Assembly (NCBI RefSeq): GCF_036320965.1
Contig: NC_092235.1
Span: forward strand, 8,360,698 to 8,424,697
Reading direction: 5' to 3'
Length of the DNA: 64,000 nt
Source of the DNA: Panulirus ornatus
Lineage: Eukaryota; Arthropoda; Malacostraca; Decapoda; Palinuridae
The position numbers and the translations under genes were made by a program. Under the pieces are notes generated by a model that saw only the letters and a list, made by a program, of their open reading frames with translations, was not told where the DNA came from and did not search any database. Of this stretch, positions 52,640-63,279 are shown one piece after another (position 1 is the stretch's first letter; each line of letters begins with the position of its first letter).

Positions 52640-53022
52640 CAATTTTGCACGTGATCAAGTATATTCTTATGAGTCCACGGGGAAAATAAACACGATAAAT
52701 TCCCAAGTGCACTTTCGTGTAAAACTCACATCATCAGGGGAGACACAACAGAGAAATATAACAGTCAGTTGATATACAACGAAGAGACGTAGCTAGGACG
52801 CCATATGGTAAACATGTGATTGTCCAAGACAGACAACAAGCGTATCATAAACTTATTATGTGGACAAGAAGGTGAATTGTTTACAAATTTTATCAACATT
52901 AAAGTTATCCAATTTGTATAGACCATCACAAATATTAAGATTATAATTCTTTGTGTATTCAGTAATAGAAGATTCAATGATATTTTTCGTGGTACTTGAG
53001 TTAGAGTTAATAACTGAGATGG
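52640..53022 (-). mobile_element. Penelope-like element fragment (3' end, minus strand)
   Basis: On the minus strand the sequence matches the end of the element at 58670-59290: the last part of the nuclease (NIIES block), its stop, and about 200 bp of 3' sequence ending at the CCCCGTGGACTCAT block. It contains a hammerhead-like motif. At 53022 it meets an oppositely oriented fragment of the same element. Confidence 0.8.
52701..52741 (-). ncRNA. Hammerhead-ribozyme-like motif (copy 1)
   Basis: In transcript sense it reads TCCC, CTGATGA, a TGTGA/TTACA stem with a short loop, CGAAA, the self-complementary AGTGCACT, then T and GGGA. The core words and a stem I (TCCC/GGGA) are present. Stem II leaves one unpaired C before GAAA, so activity is uncertain. 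Penelope-like elements are known to carry such ribozymes in their terminal repeats. Confidence 0.55.
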
Positions 53023-53110
53023 CATTATTAACTCTAATTCCAGTACCACGAGAAATATCATTGAATCTTCTATTATTAAATGAACAAAGAATTACAAACC
53101 TTGAGGAAGC
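53023..53110 (+). mobile_element. Penelope-like element fragment (inverted partner)
   Basis: ATTAACTCTAATTCCAGTAC and the following IIES-encoding block repeat, on the plus strand, the sequence found on the minus strand at 52941-53012. The two form a head-to-head inverted repeat around a short centre. Confidence 0.75.
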
Positions 53111-53893
53111 AACATGGCGGTCAAAAATAAGCTGCAGGAATGAAGTTTATGAATGGAATATCAGTGAGACGATCCAAATGACGAATGAATGAGAGCGTAG
53201 TCAACATACAATATAAAAGGACATATTATGAATGGCAGCCAGGCAAGTAACGGCCCAACTGAATGGAAGGATTTAAAAGTTCGCGTTATATGACGAATTT
53301 TGATAGATTATCCAAATTTCCATTCCAGTTATGAAACTTAATGGTTGTGTTCAGTTCTAGAGACAAAGTTTAAAGGTTTGTGTTTCAGAGATGAACCACA
53401 AAGGATATCGTTAAATTAACTGACATTAAAATTTGTCAATTAAGTGAATCATTTTGTACAATAGCTGTAATTTGACAGAGTTAAAAGTTCGCAGTTTCAT
53501 TACAATTCTAATCTAAAAGTTTGAGATTCCATGATGGTTTGCACAAGCTTAACGTACATTTAAGTTTTGTGTTTATATAACGTATCTAAAAGGACTCTGG
53601 TAGAATAACGCAGCTGGAAGGTTTACGTTCAAATGACGGTGTTTAAATGTTTATTGATGAATGGTAGATTTAAATGGATAGATTTTAAGTTCGCGTTTTC
53701 ATGAGCGACTTTAAACCTTGTGGTTGAATGTCACAGTTTAAATGTTGGTATGTACAATGTTGAGCAGATGGCGGCAGTGTGTAGACACAGCCATACCAGG
53801 TCGTATTTATCATCATTAAAGTCACCTTCCTTACTTACTTATGGCGGCGATGAAATTCACTGGTTCTTGATTGTGCACCAATTAACCTATCAG
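53111..53893. other. AT-rich spacer
   Basis: Many AAGTT-rich short words occur, but no gene or clear repeat unit. It could be intron. Confidence 0.4.
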
Positions 53894-54111
53894 ATAATGG
53901 TACAATGTTTGCCTGGTGTTGCATATATCACGTCTGTTGTTGAAACACAAGAATGCCAGGTGACTTTGGGAGTGGATGATAATGTAAAGATCAATATAAA
54001 TGTGGGAAATCTTGAACCGCCATCACCAGACACAACACATGTTTGGATCTGGCGGGGGGAGGGACTTGCCTGTGACGTCACGATGCCCCGCCTCCAGCCT
54101 GGCGCCGCTCT
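53894..54111 (+). CDS. Candidate internal exon
   Basis: It follows a splice-acceptor-like CCTATCAG and ends at a strong donor (CT|GTATGT). It encodes about 70 residues, including ECQVTLGVDDNVKININVG and THVWIWRGEGLACDV, with extracellular-protein-like composition. The phase at its end is 2, which fits the 46-base exon-like units that follow. No family is recognised. Confidence 0.4.
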
Positions 54112-54195
54112 GTATGTGTGTGTGTGTGTGTGTGTGTAGCCCCTGGGTTCATGTTGGCCACAGCCACCCACCGGCCGGTGGTCAGGTCAGTGGGC

Positions 54196-54232
<37 letters not shown>

Positions 54233-54365
54233 CCCCTGGGTTCATGTTGGCCACAGCCACCCACCGGCCGGTGGTCAGGTCAGTGGGCGGTGTGTGTGTG
54301 TGTGTGTGTGTGTGTGTAGCCCCTGGGTTCATGTTGGCCACAGCCACCCACCCACCGGCCAGCCG
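54112..54365. repeat. (GT)n minisatellite with three exon-like cores
   Basis: A 46-base core (CCCCTGGGTTCATGTTGGCC at its start) occurs three times (from 54140, 54233 and 54320), separated by (GT)n runs. The first two cores are preceded by GTGTGTAG and followed by GTCAGT, so they resemble micro-exons with splice sites. The third is altered. Confidence 0.8.
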
Positions 54366-54427
54366 GGTGGTAGTTTATAACTAAGACTGGTAGTTTCACA
54401 TGCCACTTGGAGTGTCCCTCACTACAG

Positions 54428-54568
54428 AACTTGAGCAGCTCTTATCCTGAGGTGGAGCAGTTGATCCTCTCCACCAGGCTGGTACACTTGGTCTGCACCA
54501 GGTGGCTCCCTCCTGGTCATCCTGAGTGGTTGGTTGCTGTGTGGGATTTAATGACCACTGACTTGTGA
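54428..54568 (+). CDS. Candidate terminal exon
   Basis: It begins after the acceptor CTCACTACAG and encodes 46 residues, including YPEVEQLILSTRLVHLVC and WLVAVWDLMTTDL, then a stop at 54566-54568. Its starting phase (0) matches that left after the upstream exon plus one 46-base unit. No family is recognised. Confidence 0.4.
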   Translation, partial: NLSSSYPEVEQLILSTRLVHLVCTRWLPPGHPEWLVAVWDLMTTDL

Positions 54569-54990
54569 AGGTCATTAGACCAACCATCATTTGATCATCT
54601 GATAAAACATGAAGCAACGCCAAATATTACATGATCCACCTAAACTATTGAGAATGATGAAGTCTGATATTGTTACGTTACGTCATCCAATCTTGCCACT
54701 CACATGTTACGGTAATCACGACTACATACATAGTGTTGTTACGACTGATATTACTGTATGTACTGTAGTAAAGTACTGTGTTTATGTGGATAACATGTGG
54801 ACGTCAGAGGAGGCAAGAGCATCATCATGTACAAATTCTCTATTCTATGTTGTATCCTCAATTTTGTCTGTGGTGATCGACACACTTTATCCCCCAAGAT
54901 ATTATCTTGCTCTTTCTTTCCATCATTCTTTAGTATTAAAGATTTTGTTCTCTCAAGCAAGATAGAATTTATCAATAATTTTTAATGTCA
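54569..54990. other. Possible 3' flank of the candidate terminal exon
   Basis: No further coding signal could be supported. Confidence 0.4.
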
Positions 54991-54991
54991 T

Positions 54992-55150
54992 CTTGGGTCC
55001 AGGTAATGTTAGGTAGCGGTCATACAAGTTGTCCATGACCTTCATCATGTGGGTTGGGAAGGAGTCAGGAGGTGTGGCGTTGTACTCGGTGTACCACTTG
55101 CCAAGTTGGTCAGTGTGTATACCATGGAAGTTGCAGGGGAATCATCAGTC
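54992..55150 (-). CDS. Candidate coding segment on the minus strand
   Basis: A minus-strand frame reads HTDQLGKWYTEYNATPPDS, then FPTHMMKVMDNLYDRYLTL. The composition is strongly protein-like, and an N-glycosylation site (NAT) is present. In-frame stops lie at about 55150. A second frame upstream (TFTEAKCYLLNLIVN near 55180) is also open, so a frameshifted exon is possible. The family is unknown. Confidence 0.3.
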
Positions 55151-55239
55151 TGTATGTTAACAATTAGGTTGAGCAAATAACACTTGGCCTCAGTGAAGGT
55201 AGAATGTTTTCCCACCAGACTGCATCCATTAATACGACT

Positions 55240-56870
55240 TAGATCAGAAGATCTAGCCTTAAGAAATTTGTTAGATCGAGATTATCAAAGCCTTTCATCA
55301 TCTTTGCACTTCGTGACCATCTCTTTGTTAAGTTGTTACGTTGACGTATGATGAATCTAATATGGAGAACAAATTTAGGAGGAAACCTGGCAAAGCTACA
55401 TATGAGTGATTTTACCGTTTGCAAGTAAACTACGATTTTGTAAAAACGAATAGCATCTATGTTGTGTATAGAAAACGTAACTCCTTAGCTGCATTCTCTA
55501 TGAATGTCATCAAAAGTAAAACATAGACAAGGGAAGGAATGAGGCTTGACGATACGAAACATCACTCAATCGTGTCCTGCCTGCCCAGACCCTCCCTCGC
55601 CACACCACTGGCCATAACTTCATCAACACATTGCTTACTCCGTCAAGGTCATCCACACATTTTGCCTGGCTTGAACAACCGCTTGGCATTCATGAACCGC
55701 TGAATGTTTACACTTTCTGATTATCTGCAGTAGCTGATGCAGTTGCAAGATAGACTATTAAACCATTTTCTTACAATACTCGCTGGTAAGGAGACAATTT
55801 TCACAAAACACAGAGGTAACACTGCCTAAGAAACGGGCTTAAGAACAATTGTACGAACATAGGGTCACATTGGTACATCCACAAGGCACCAGTGGTCTGG
55901 GTGGCCTGAAATAGATTTGGAACCAAGAAGGATGATGGGTGTAGGGAGTAAACCTACCACAGATCATCATTAATTATGAAGAGTTGACAATGGTTACCTC
56001 CAGCCATAATCTATAAATCAATAGACAAATGTTAATGCAAACAAAGCAAGAATTAAACAAGCAGGAACACAATCCAATGTACCATTTTACGATAGTTATG
56101 TCAAGTTGTCGCATCTGTTGAGTACTTGACGTGGTCTTACGTCTCACCTTTAGTAACGTCTGCGAATTTCGTTGTAGTGAAACTCAGGCGACCCGAGAGT
56201 CAATGTTAGTGATACACAAGAGGAAGAAATATAACTCCGAAGGTATAAAACAGTTGTGGACACACCAAACGCTTGACAAATATTCCTTAGTGGATGACAG
56301 AAAACACAAAGAGATCGTCCTTGTAAACTTATGATGAGGTTTGCTTGAAGAGTCTCCCTTCGTCATCGTCGTCCACAGGCGCCCTTTCTTGGGGTGGGTG
56401 TGGCGTGGACACAGTACTGGGACCTTCATGATAAATTATCTACAACGTTCCAGGTGTCCATATATCAGGGATATGACTGTGTACAACGGTGGCTGGGGTT
56501 AAAGTCACTGGATCATATATAAAACATACAAAGGTTAACATTGATTCTCTTAAGATTTCAAGGCAATGAAAGGTTTGTGGTGCAGTCTTTATGACTGAAG
56601 GTCATATTTAGATAGAGATTTATCAAATGGATATTACATCAATGTCACAGTAGCCGCTCCGGCCACTGTATTACTAACACAAGGGTTAACTGTAGTCATA
56701 CAATACAAATACTAAAACTTAGTAATATTTTCTTGTTTTAGTTTTATAACCGAGAGAAACATGAAGTGTAAACAGACGGTGTATCGCCATACCTTCCTCC
56801 ATCCAGTCATTATGAGGCTTCAGCGTAAGGTGGTGGTTGACGAGCGGAGGCAGACTCGTCCAAATTATCA
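55240..56870. other. Long spacer without a supported gene
   Basis: Short frames (for example 56131-56334) have no recognisable features. It could be intronic. Confidence 0.4.
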
Positions 56871-56882
56871 TCTGCTGCTGCT

Positions 56883-57190
56883 GGACGTCCCCAGTGTCCA
56901 GGTGCAGCCAGGGTCGTCATCATGTTGGACGTCCCCAGTGTCCAGGTGCAGCCAGGGTCGTCATCATGTTGGACGTCCCCAGTGTCCAGGTGCAGCCAGG
57001 GTCGTCATCATGCTGGACGTCCCCAGTGTCCAGGTGCAGCCAGGGTCGTCATCATGTTGGACGTCCCCAGTGTCCAGGTGCAGCCAGGGTCGTCATCATG
57101 TTGGACGTCCCCAGTGTCCAGGTGCAGCCAGGGTCGTCATCATGCTGGACGTCCCCAGTGTCCAGGTGCAGCCAGGGTCGTCATCATGCT
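56883..57190. repeat. 44-bp minisatellite, seven copies
   Basis: Units begin GGACGTCCCCAGTGTCCAGG at 56883, 56927, 56971, 57015, 57059, 57103 and 57147. They differ mainly by CATGTT versus CATGCT. All three forward frames stay open. Confidence 0.95.
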
Positions 57191-57321
57191 GCCCGTCTCT
57201 GCACGTCTCATCTCACGTCTGTCCAGGTGGGCTAAGCTGGTCTGGTCTGAATGAACCATATACAAGTAAGGCGTATCACTGTTGTGAGTCTCAGTAAATA
57301 TGGAGGCAATATGGTTGTGCA

Positions 57322-57443
<122 letters not shown>

Positions 57444-57525
57444 AAAGGGTATATGCAACGCATTTCGATAATTTAACAATCATATGTATTACAAAATATA
57501 TGCTTCTTCCGAAAATTTCCTGGAA

Positions 57526-57783
57526 ATTGGTTGAGGTAGAGCGGAGGTATCGTGGCAAAGTTGTGTGTCACACAAGAACGAGTTTTCTAATTGGTTGAGG
57601 TAGAGCGGAGGTATCGTGGCAAAGTTGTGTGTCACACAAGAACGAGTTTTCTAATTGGTTGAGGTAGAGCGGAGGTATCGTGGCAAAGTTGTGCGTCACA
57701 CAAGAACGAGTTTTCTAATTGGTTGAGGTAGAGCGGAGGTATCGTGGCAAAGTTGTGCGTCACACAAGAACGAGTTTTCTAAT
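57526..57783. repeat. 64-bp minisatellite, four copies
   Basis: Units begin ATTGGTTGAGGTAGAGCGGA at 57526 and 57590 and twice more. They are nearly identical, with GTGTGTCAC versus GTGCGTCAC. Confidence 0.95.
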
Positions 57784-57789
57784 CGCCTG

Positions 57790-58665
57790 GTTTTACTGGC
57801 TGCCTCGTTGTGACGTCACTACATCAACACTGACATTTTGATTTAAAAGTTAATTGCAAGATGACTTTGCTCCGCTGTGTGTGTGTTTTCAATACTTTTC
57901 GTGTTTGTAATGTTCTTTCGTTTGTATTCTATAGTTAATAGTTTTGTAGTGAGTTTAGTTTCGTTGCTGTAGTTGTAGTATAGTGATTTATAGTTTGTAT
58001 TTGAACTAAATCAGATGAGCAGTGTTCAGGATGACCCTGGGCCATTTTCATGTGGTAATGCAGAAGGGAGCGACCACAGGTAGGCAGTAATGGTGTTTAC
58101 CAAGCCATTCCCAACACCATCGTACTGGCTGCCTCTATGTAATGTACCACGTTTCTCTGTTGAAAAAGAAATAGAGAATTTCACTGAATTGCAGACTGGG
58201 TTGTTAATTTGCATCTTTCTAAATTGTTTTATTTTGTCTTCGTTAAGAATTTCTTCTTGTGTTTGATGTGCATTGTTTTGAGAATTCTTTGTTATATAAC
58301 AAAACGTGTTCTGTATCTACTGTTTCCTGTCTTTATTTAGATAAGTATTTTTGTTATTGATTTTATTACTATGTTGTGTTTCTGTAACATATATAGAAAT
58401 TTTTTTGTAATGTGGCAATGTTTTTCTTCTTGTTATTCTATACCAATGTGTACAATTCTATTACGTAGCAATGTTTTTCTTCTTGTTATTTTATACAAAT
58501 GTGCACAATTTTGTTTTGTTAAAGATTTTTGGACGCGAAGATTTTTCTTATTGTTGTCTTTGTTGTTGTTGTTGTTGTATTACTTTAGTTAATTAAGAGA
58601 TTCCTGGTACGTGCCACTATCTAGCTGGGGGCGAATGTTGAGTTGCTTTCGGCCCTAGATGATGG
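57790..58665. other. AT-rich spacer
   Basis: Contains one TGACGTCA near 57811, T-rich repeats around 58420-58500 and a (GTT)n run near 58562. No gene is visible. Confidence 0.5.
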
Positions 58666-58672
58666 GCCGCAT

Positions 58673-59090
58673 CTTAGATGTTGCCTTAAATGTTCCCTTT
58701 AGCAACAATAATACTATACAGAATATATTAATCAGGAATTAACCAGAAAATTCTCTTGGATGCATCTATAAAGTGCCATGTGGAAATTGTGATGAATTTT
58801 ATGTTGGGCAGAATGGTAAGGATCTTTCTGTTAGACTTAAGCAACATAAATATAGTATAAGAACGGGACAAGAATCAAATGCCTTGTTTAATCACGTTAA
58901 AAACTATGGTCATTGTATTGACTAGAGTAACGCCATCTCAGTTATTAACTCTAACTCTATTACCACGAGAAATATCATTGAATCTTCTTTTATCAAATAC
59001 ACAAAGAATTTTAATCTTAATATTAGTGATGGTCTATACAAATTAGATAACTTTATTGTTGATAGAATTTGTAAAATGATAAGTTTATGA
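58673..59090 (+). pseudogene. GIY-YIG endonuclease domain of a Penelope-like element
   Basis: The frame reads NNNTIQNILIRN, a stop, then GCIYKVPCGNCDEFYVGQNG. It continues through a KQHKYSIR stretch and SNALFNHVKNYGHCID, has a TAG at about 58922 in place of the usual Trp, then NIIESSFIKYTKNFNLNI to a stop. GCIY and YVG are the GIY-YIG signature, and the Cys pair between them is typical of the Penelope class. The two in-frame stops make it inactive. The intact enzyme would cut target DNA during insertion. Confidence 0.8.
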
Positions 59091-59193
59091 TAAGCTCGTT
59101 GTCTGTCTTGGACAATCACATGTTTACCAAATGGCGTCCTAGCTACGTCTCTTCGATGTATATCAACTGACTGTTATATTTCTCTCTTGTGTC

Positions 59194-59234
59194 TCCCCTG
59201 ATGATGTGATTATTACACGAAAGTGCACTTGGGA
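59194..59234 (+). ncRNA. Hammerhead-ribozyme-like motif (copy 2)
   Basis: It has the same layout as the motif at 52701-52741: TCCC, CTGATGA (59198-59204), TGTGA/TTACA stem, GAAA (59219-59222), AGTGCACT, then GGGA. The stem II loop differs between the copies while the core is unchanged. Confidence 0.55.
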
Positions 59235-59330
59235 ACTTATCGTGTTTCATTTTCCCCGTGGACTCATAGGAATATATATGCACATGTACATATTCATACC
59301 TTGCTTGCCTTTATCCATTCTCGGCGCTAC

Positions 59331-59334
<4 letters not shown>

Positions 59335-59372
<38 letters not shown>

Positions 59373-59390
59373 TGTCTGTCTGTCTGTCTA
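59335..59390. repeat. (GT)n and (CTGT)n microsatellite
   Basis: (GT)n followed by TCTGTCTGTCTGTC. Confidence 0.95.
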
Positions 59391-59404
59391 TTTGTCTGCA
59401 TACG

Positions 59405-59600
59405 TATCTCCTGCATGTCGTGGAAGGCGACTGTGGGTTGAGAACTGGGTGGGTTGGAAATCTTCCCCTTCTGTATTACTTTCCAAATGAAGGAACAGAG
59501 GAAGGAGCCCAGCTAAGTTTCCCTCTAGGATTCATTCACTCATTCCTGACGCTACCTTGTTCTTGCGGGAAATGGCAAACAAATATGAAAAATAGAGTAT
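59405..59600 (+). mobile_element. Candidate SINE built from the two ends of the main LINE
   Basis: GGAAATCTTCCCCTTCTGTA and the following TTACTTTCCAAATGAAGGAAC (59456-59500) align with the 5' leader and start of LINE copy A. The last part, ACGCTACCTTGTTCTTGCGG followed by GAAATGGC, resembles the hairpin end of the LINE tail. No coding sequence lies between. A non-autonomous element mobilised by the LINE is the simplest reading. Confidence 0.5.
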
Positions 59601-60240
59601 GAAAGACAAAGACAGTGGACAAGTGTTATGTGTTCTGTGTTCTTGATAACCATTTGATGTGACTCATTCAGATAAGGTCCAAAACGCCAGTTGTGAAGAT
59701 GTACAAAGGATAATAGAACGGTGTACGTACGTACGTACGTAGTGTGAGTATCTTGACTGATAGAAAGTATTGAAAGCGGCAGGAAGTAGTGAGATATTGT
59801 ATTGTGCTTCGTACAAGACTGGCGGGCGACTCCGTCCTTCGTGCTGTGCCACACACAGTCTGGTGATTGTCGGGATGTGTAGCCATAATGTTTGATGTTA
59901 TGACCATTAGTGATGCATCATGTGATGTTTACTATCACAACATCGGCTTCTTCCTCCTCCTCCAGGAGAGTGGCAATCAGGTGGCGGTTATTGTGGTAGC
60001 CCGGCATGTGCAATTGTAAGATTTCAAGCAACATTGAGAAAATGGGACACATTATAAAGAGTTCCATAATTTCTCTAATTCTTCCCCAAATTCATGTGGA
60101 CCTGCAACACTGAAAATGTTGAAATACCGCTGGTGTAGAGGGAGGGAGAGGCAGGCCTGGGATGATAGTGAGGCTTTGTAGGAGAGAAAGGCTCGGGATG
60201 AGAGAGGCTGAACACAAGATGTTTGGCCGGAGAATGAGGC
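59600..60240. other. Spacer without a supported gene
   Basis: Contains a (GTAC)n-like run near 59725. No gene is visible. Confidence 0.5.
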
Positions 60241-60244
60241 TTTG

Positions 60245-60710
60245 AAGGAGAGAGAGGTTTGGGATGAGGGTTGGGTTGTACCAGAGAGAGAGGCTTAGGA
60301 TGAGGGTTGGGTTGTACCAGAGAGAGAGGCTTGGGATGAGGGTTGGGTTGTACCAGAGAGAGAGGCTTAGGATGAGGGTTGGGTTGTACCAGAGAGAGAG
60401 GCTTGGGATGAGGGTTGGGTTGTACCAGAGAGAGAGAGGCTTGGGATGAGGGTTGGGTTGTACCAGAGAGAGAGGCTTAGGATGAGGGTTGGGTTGTACC
60501 AGAGAGAGAGGCTTGGGATGAGGGTTGGGTTGTACCAGAGAGAGAGGCTTAGGATGAGGGTTGGGTTGTACCAGAGAGAGAGGCTTGGGATGAGGGTTGG
60601 GTTGTACCAGAGAGAGAGAGGCTTGGGATGAGGGTTGGGTTGTACCAGAGAGAGAGAGGCTTGGGATGAGGGTTGGGTTGTACCAGAGAGAGAGAGGCTT
60701 GGGATGAGGG
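60245..60710. repeat. 36-bp GA-rich minisatellite
   Basis: About 12-13 units of GGGTTGGGTTGTACCAGAGA plus GAGAGGCTTRGGATGA, with an occasional extra GA. The minus strand stays open as a Ser/Leu/Pro repeat, but no other coding signal supports a gene. Confidence 0.95.
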
Positions 60711-60839
60711 AGTCTGAACATGAGATAGGTTTGTGAGGAATGAACATTTGAAAGAGAGAGAGACTTTATGTGAGAAAGGCAGAACAGGCGGAGGAGGCTT
60801 GGGATGTGAAAAAGGCTATAAATGAGAGAGGCTTGGGAT

Positions 60840-61110
60840 GAGAATGACGCTGTGAATGAGACATAATCTTATGATAAGAGAAGCTGGACACAAGGAAGGG
60901 GTTGAGGAAACGTACGGCTGTGAAGGAGAGAGAGGTTTGCTGTGAGAAAGGCTGGACACGAGAGAAACGCTTGGGATGAGAGTTAGGATGGATACGAGAG
61001 AGAGACATCGGATGAGAGAGACTGTAAAGGAGAGATAGCCTTCGGATGAGAGAGACTGGACACGAGAGGAAGGTTTAGGGCGACAGCAAGAGTTGATACG
61101 AGAGATAAGC
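60840..61110. repeat. ~280-bp duplicated GA-rich block, copy 1
   Basis: This matches 62137-62416 almost base for base, from GATGAGAATGACGCTGTGAA to the GAGATAAGCTAAG end. Confidence 0.9.
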
Positions 61111-61660
61111 TAAGGATGAAGCCAGGCCAGGCGCGAGAAAGGCTTGGAGTTACATAGATACACAGAACACACAGCCAGGAGGTCTGGCCTTAACACTACT
61201 TAACAAAATGTATTGCCATAACAGCAGTAGAAGAAACGGAGCGCAAAGCAAAGGTTCCCTCCCCATCCTCCACTCCCTCCGGCAACACGCAGCACGGAAA
61301 ACAGGTAGAAAAAATACCTTGCAGGATTGATATGGCGGAAGGAAATGTTTACTTGAAAGTCATAAGGTAGAATGAACATGAATATGTTATGCATGCCATC
61401 ACCAAGGACATGCATCCCTTCACTTTCAGTCATAAAGACAACAGTAAGGATATATCTATGCTCCAGCCTCCCGACTTACCATGACTATATTATTCCTAAT
61501 GTTGAAGAATGATATTAGAAATCTTACTTACTCTCACAAAGCAGGTGACATGGGTTAATCAATGTTGGTATGTTACCTGGCCAGGGAGAGATCAGTGGTT
61601 GAGAAGGTAGCATGATATACCACTGCGTTATGATAACTGATTAACTGAATTATTCCATAC
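61111..61660. other. Spacer without a supported gene
   Basis: No coding or repeat signal was recognised. Confidence 0.5.
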
Positions 61661-61760
<100 letters not shown>

Positions 61761-61869
61761 CTGGACACGAGAGAGAGGCTTTAGATGTGAAAAAGTCTGT
61801 GAAGGAAATAGAGGCTTATTGTAAGACACCGTGACGGAGAAAGATAATTGTCATGAGAGTTAGGGTGGA

Positions 61870-62110
61870 CTCGAGAGAGAGAGGCTTGGGACGAGAGTCA
61901 GGCTGGACAGGAGAGAGAGGCTTGGGACGAGAGTCAGGCAGGACAGGAGAGAGAGGCTTGGGACGAGAGTCAGGCTGGACAGGAGAGAGAGGCTTGGGAC
62001 GAGAGTCAGGCAGGACAGGAGAGAGAGGCTTGGGACGAGAGTCAGGCAGGACAGGAGAGAGAGGCTTGGGACGAGAGTCAGGCAGGACAGGAGAGAGAGG
62101 CTTGGGATGA
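61870..62110. repeat. Second 36-bp GA-rich minisatellite
   Basis: About six to seven units of GAGGCTTGGGACGAGAGTCA plus GGCAGGACAGGAGAGA. It shares GAGAGAGGCTTGGGA with the array at 60245-60710. Confidence 0.95.
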
Positions 62111-62136
62111 GAGAAGCTGGACATGAGGGTCGCTTG

Positions 62137-62416
62137 GGATGAGAATGATGCTGTGAATGAGACATAATCTTATGATAAGAGAAGCTGGACACAAGGAAGA
62201 GGTTGAGGAAACGTACGGCTGTGAAGGAGAGAGAGGTTTGCTGTGAGAAAGGCTGGACACGAGAGAAACGCTTGGGATGAGAGTTAGGATGGATACGAGA
62301 GAGAGACATCGGATGAGAGAGACTGTGAAGGAGAGATAGCCTTCGGATGAGAGAGACTGGACACGAGAGGAAGGTTTAGGGCGACAGCAAGAGTTGATAC
62401 GAGAGATAAGCTAAGA
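62137..62416. repeat. ~280-bp duplicated GA-rich block, copy 2
   Basis: Partner of 60840-61110. With the two 36-bp arrays, it suggests a larger ancestral duplication of array plus flank. Confidence 0.9.
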
Positions 62417-62974
62417 TGTGTATGAGGAGTTTTCCTCCTCTTGCATATCACACATGGATAACGGCCATTGTCAAGTTTTGTGTAAACTGATTTGAATGTG
62501 ACGCGTCAGACGACCCTTGACAGAGCCATCTAGCGGGGATCCGAAAAAACATTTGTGCGTTCGTTTGTTCGTTGATCAAATCACACCTCGAGGCAGCCAC
62601 TTTCCTGTCTTTCGTTTATAGTCTTTGATATTTAGCAAAACAAAATTCGTCATATTCTCCAGGTATGTTCTCCAGGTATTTAATTTACAAACACAATTAA
62701 AGAATGGAGAAAGTCGAAAAGTAAGTAATACATAGTTTATCAGCTACGCGGCTAAACTATATAATTTTTGACAATAACATGAATCTAACGTAGTTTTGTA
62801 AGCTAATTTCAAAATATGTCTTTTCAGGAGAAATTATAAGAAAGTATTTAAGATTACGAAAAATGAAATAATGCTTTAAATAGAGACTAACCTTTACTTT
62901 GTGCAAGTTAGGCTGGCCTGCTGTGACGTAGCCTCGTCGCTTACCAAAATTTCTGGATCTTTTTGCTTGGTTAA

Positions 62975-62978
<4 letters not shown>
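62417..62978. other. AT-rich spacer including a diverged direct repeat
   Basis: 62770-62900 resembles 63053-63190 on the same strand (GCTAATTT...AGATAT or AAATATGTC, then GAAATTATAA). No gene is visible. Confidence 0.5.

Positions 62979-63051
<73 letters not shown>
62979..63051. repeat. (TA)n microsatellite
   Basis: About 73 bp of TA between the two diverged direct repeats. Confidence 0.98.
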
Positions 63052-63054
<3 letters not shown>

Positions 63055-63279
63055 ATAACAAGAACCTAACCTTCAAACCATTTTTTATACGCTAATTTTA
63101 AGATATCCCTTTTGGGGGAAATTATAATAAAGTACTAGAAATTATAAAAGAAAATATATAAGGCTCTTAAATTGATGGTAATCTTGCTTTTATTTTAGTA
63201 AAGCATTTCCCCCATTCCCTCCCACAAGTCTTATTTGTGTTTATATTTTTGCGTGTTAGCTCTTCTTTTTGTGTTTACA

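Larger units (their letters stand above)
58670..59290 (+). mobile_element. Penelope-like element fragment (C-terminal end)
   Basis: It covers the C-terminal nuclease, its stop codon and about 200 bp of 3' sequence, matching the minus-strand fragment at 52640-53022. The reverse transcriptase is absent. It ends at the GTGGACTCATAGGAATATAT block. Confidence 0.85.

Noticed and set aside
59668..59907. Overlapping short minus-strand frames near 59.6-59.9 kb
   Set aside because: Three frames overlap with none favoured. A weak resemblance of the TCAGATAAGGTC word to 52287 is too short to use.
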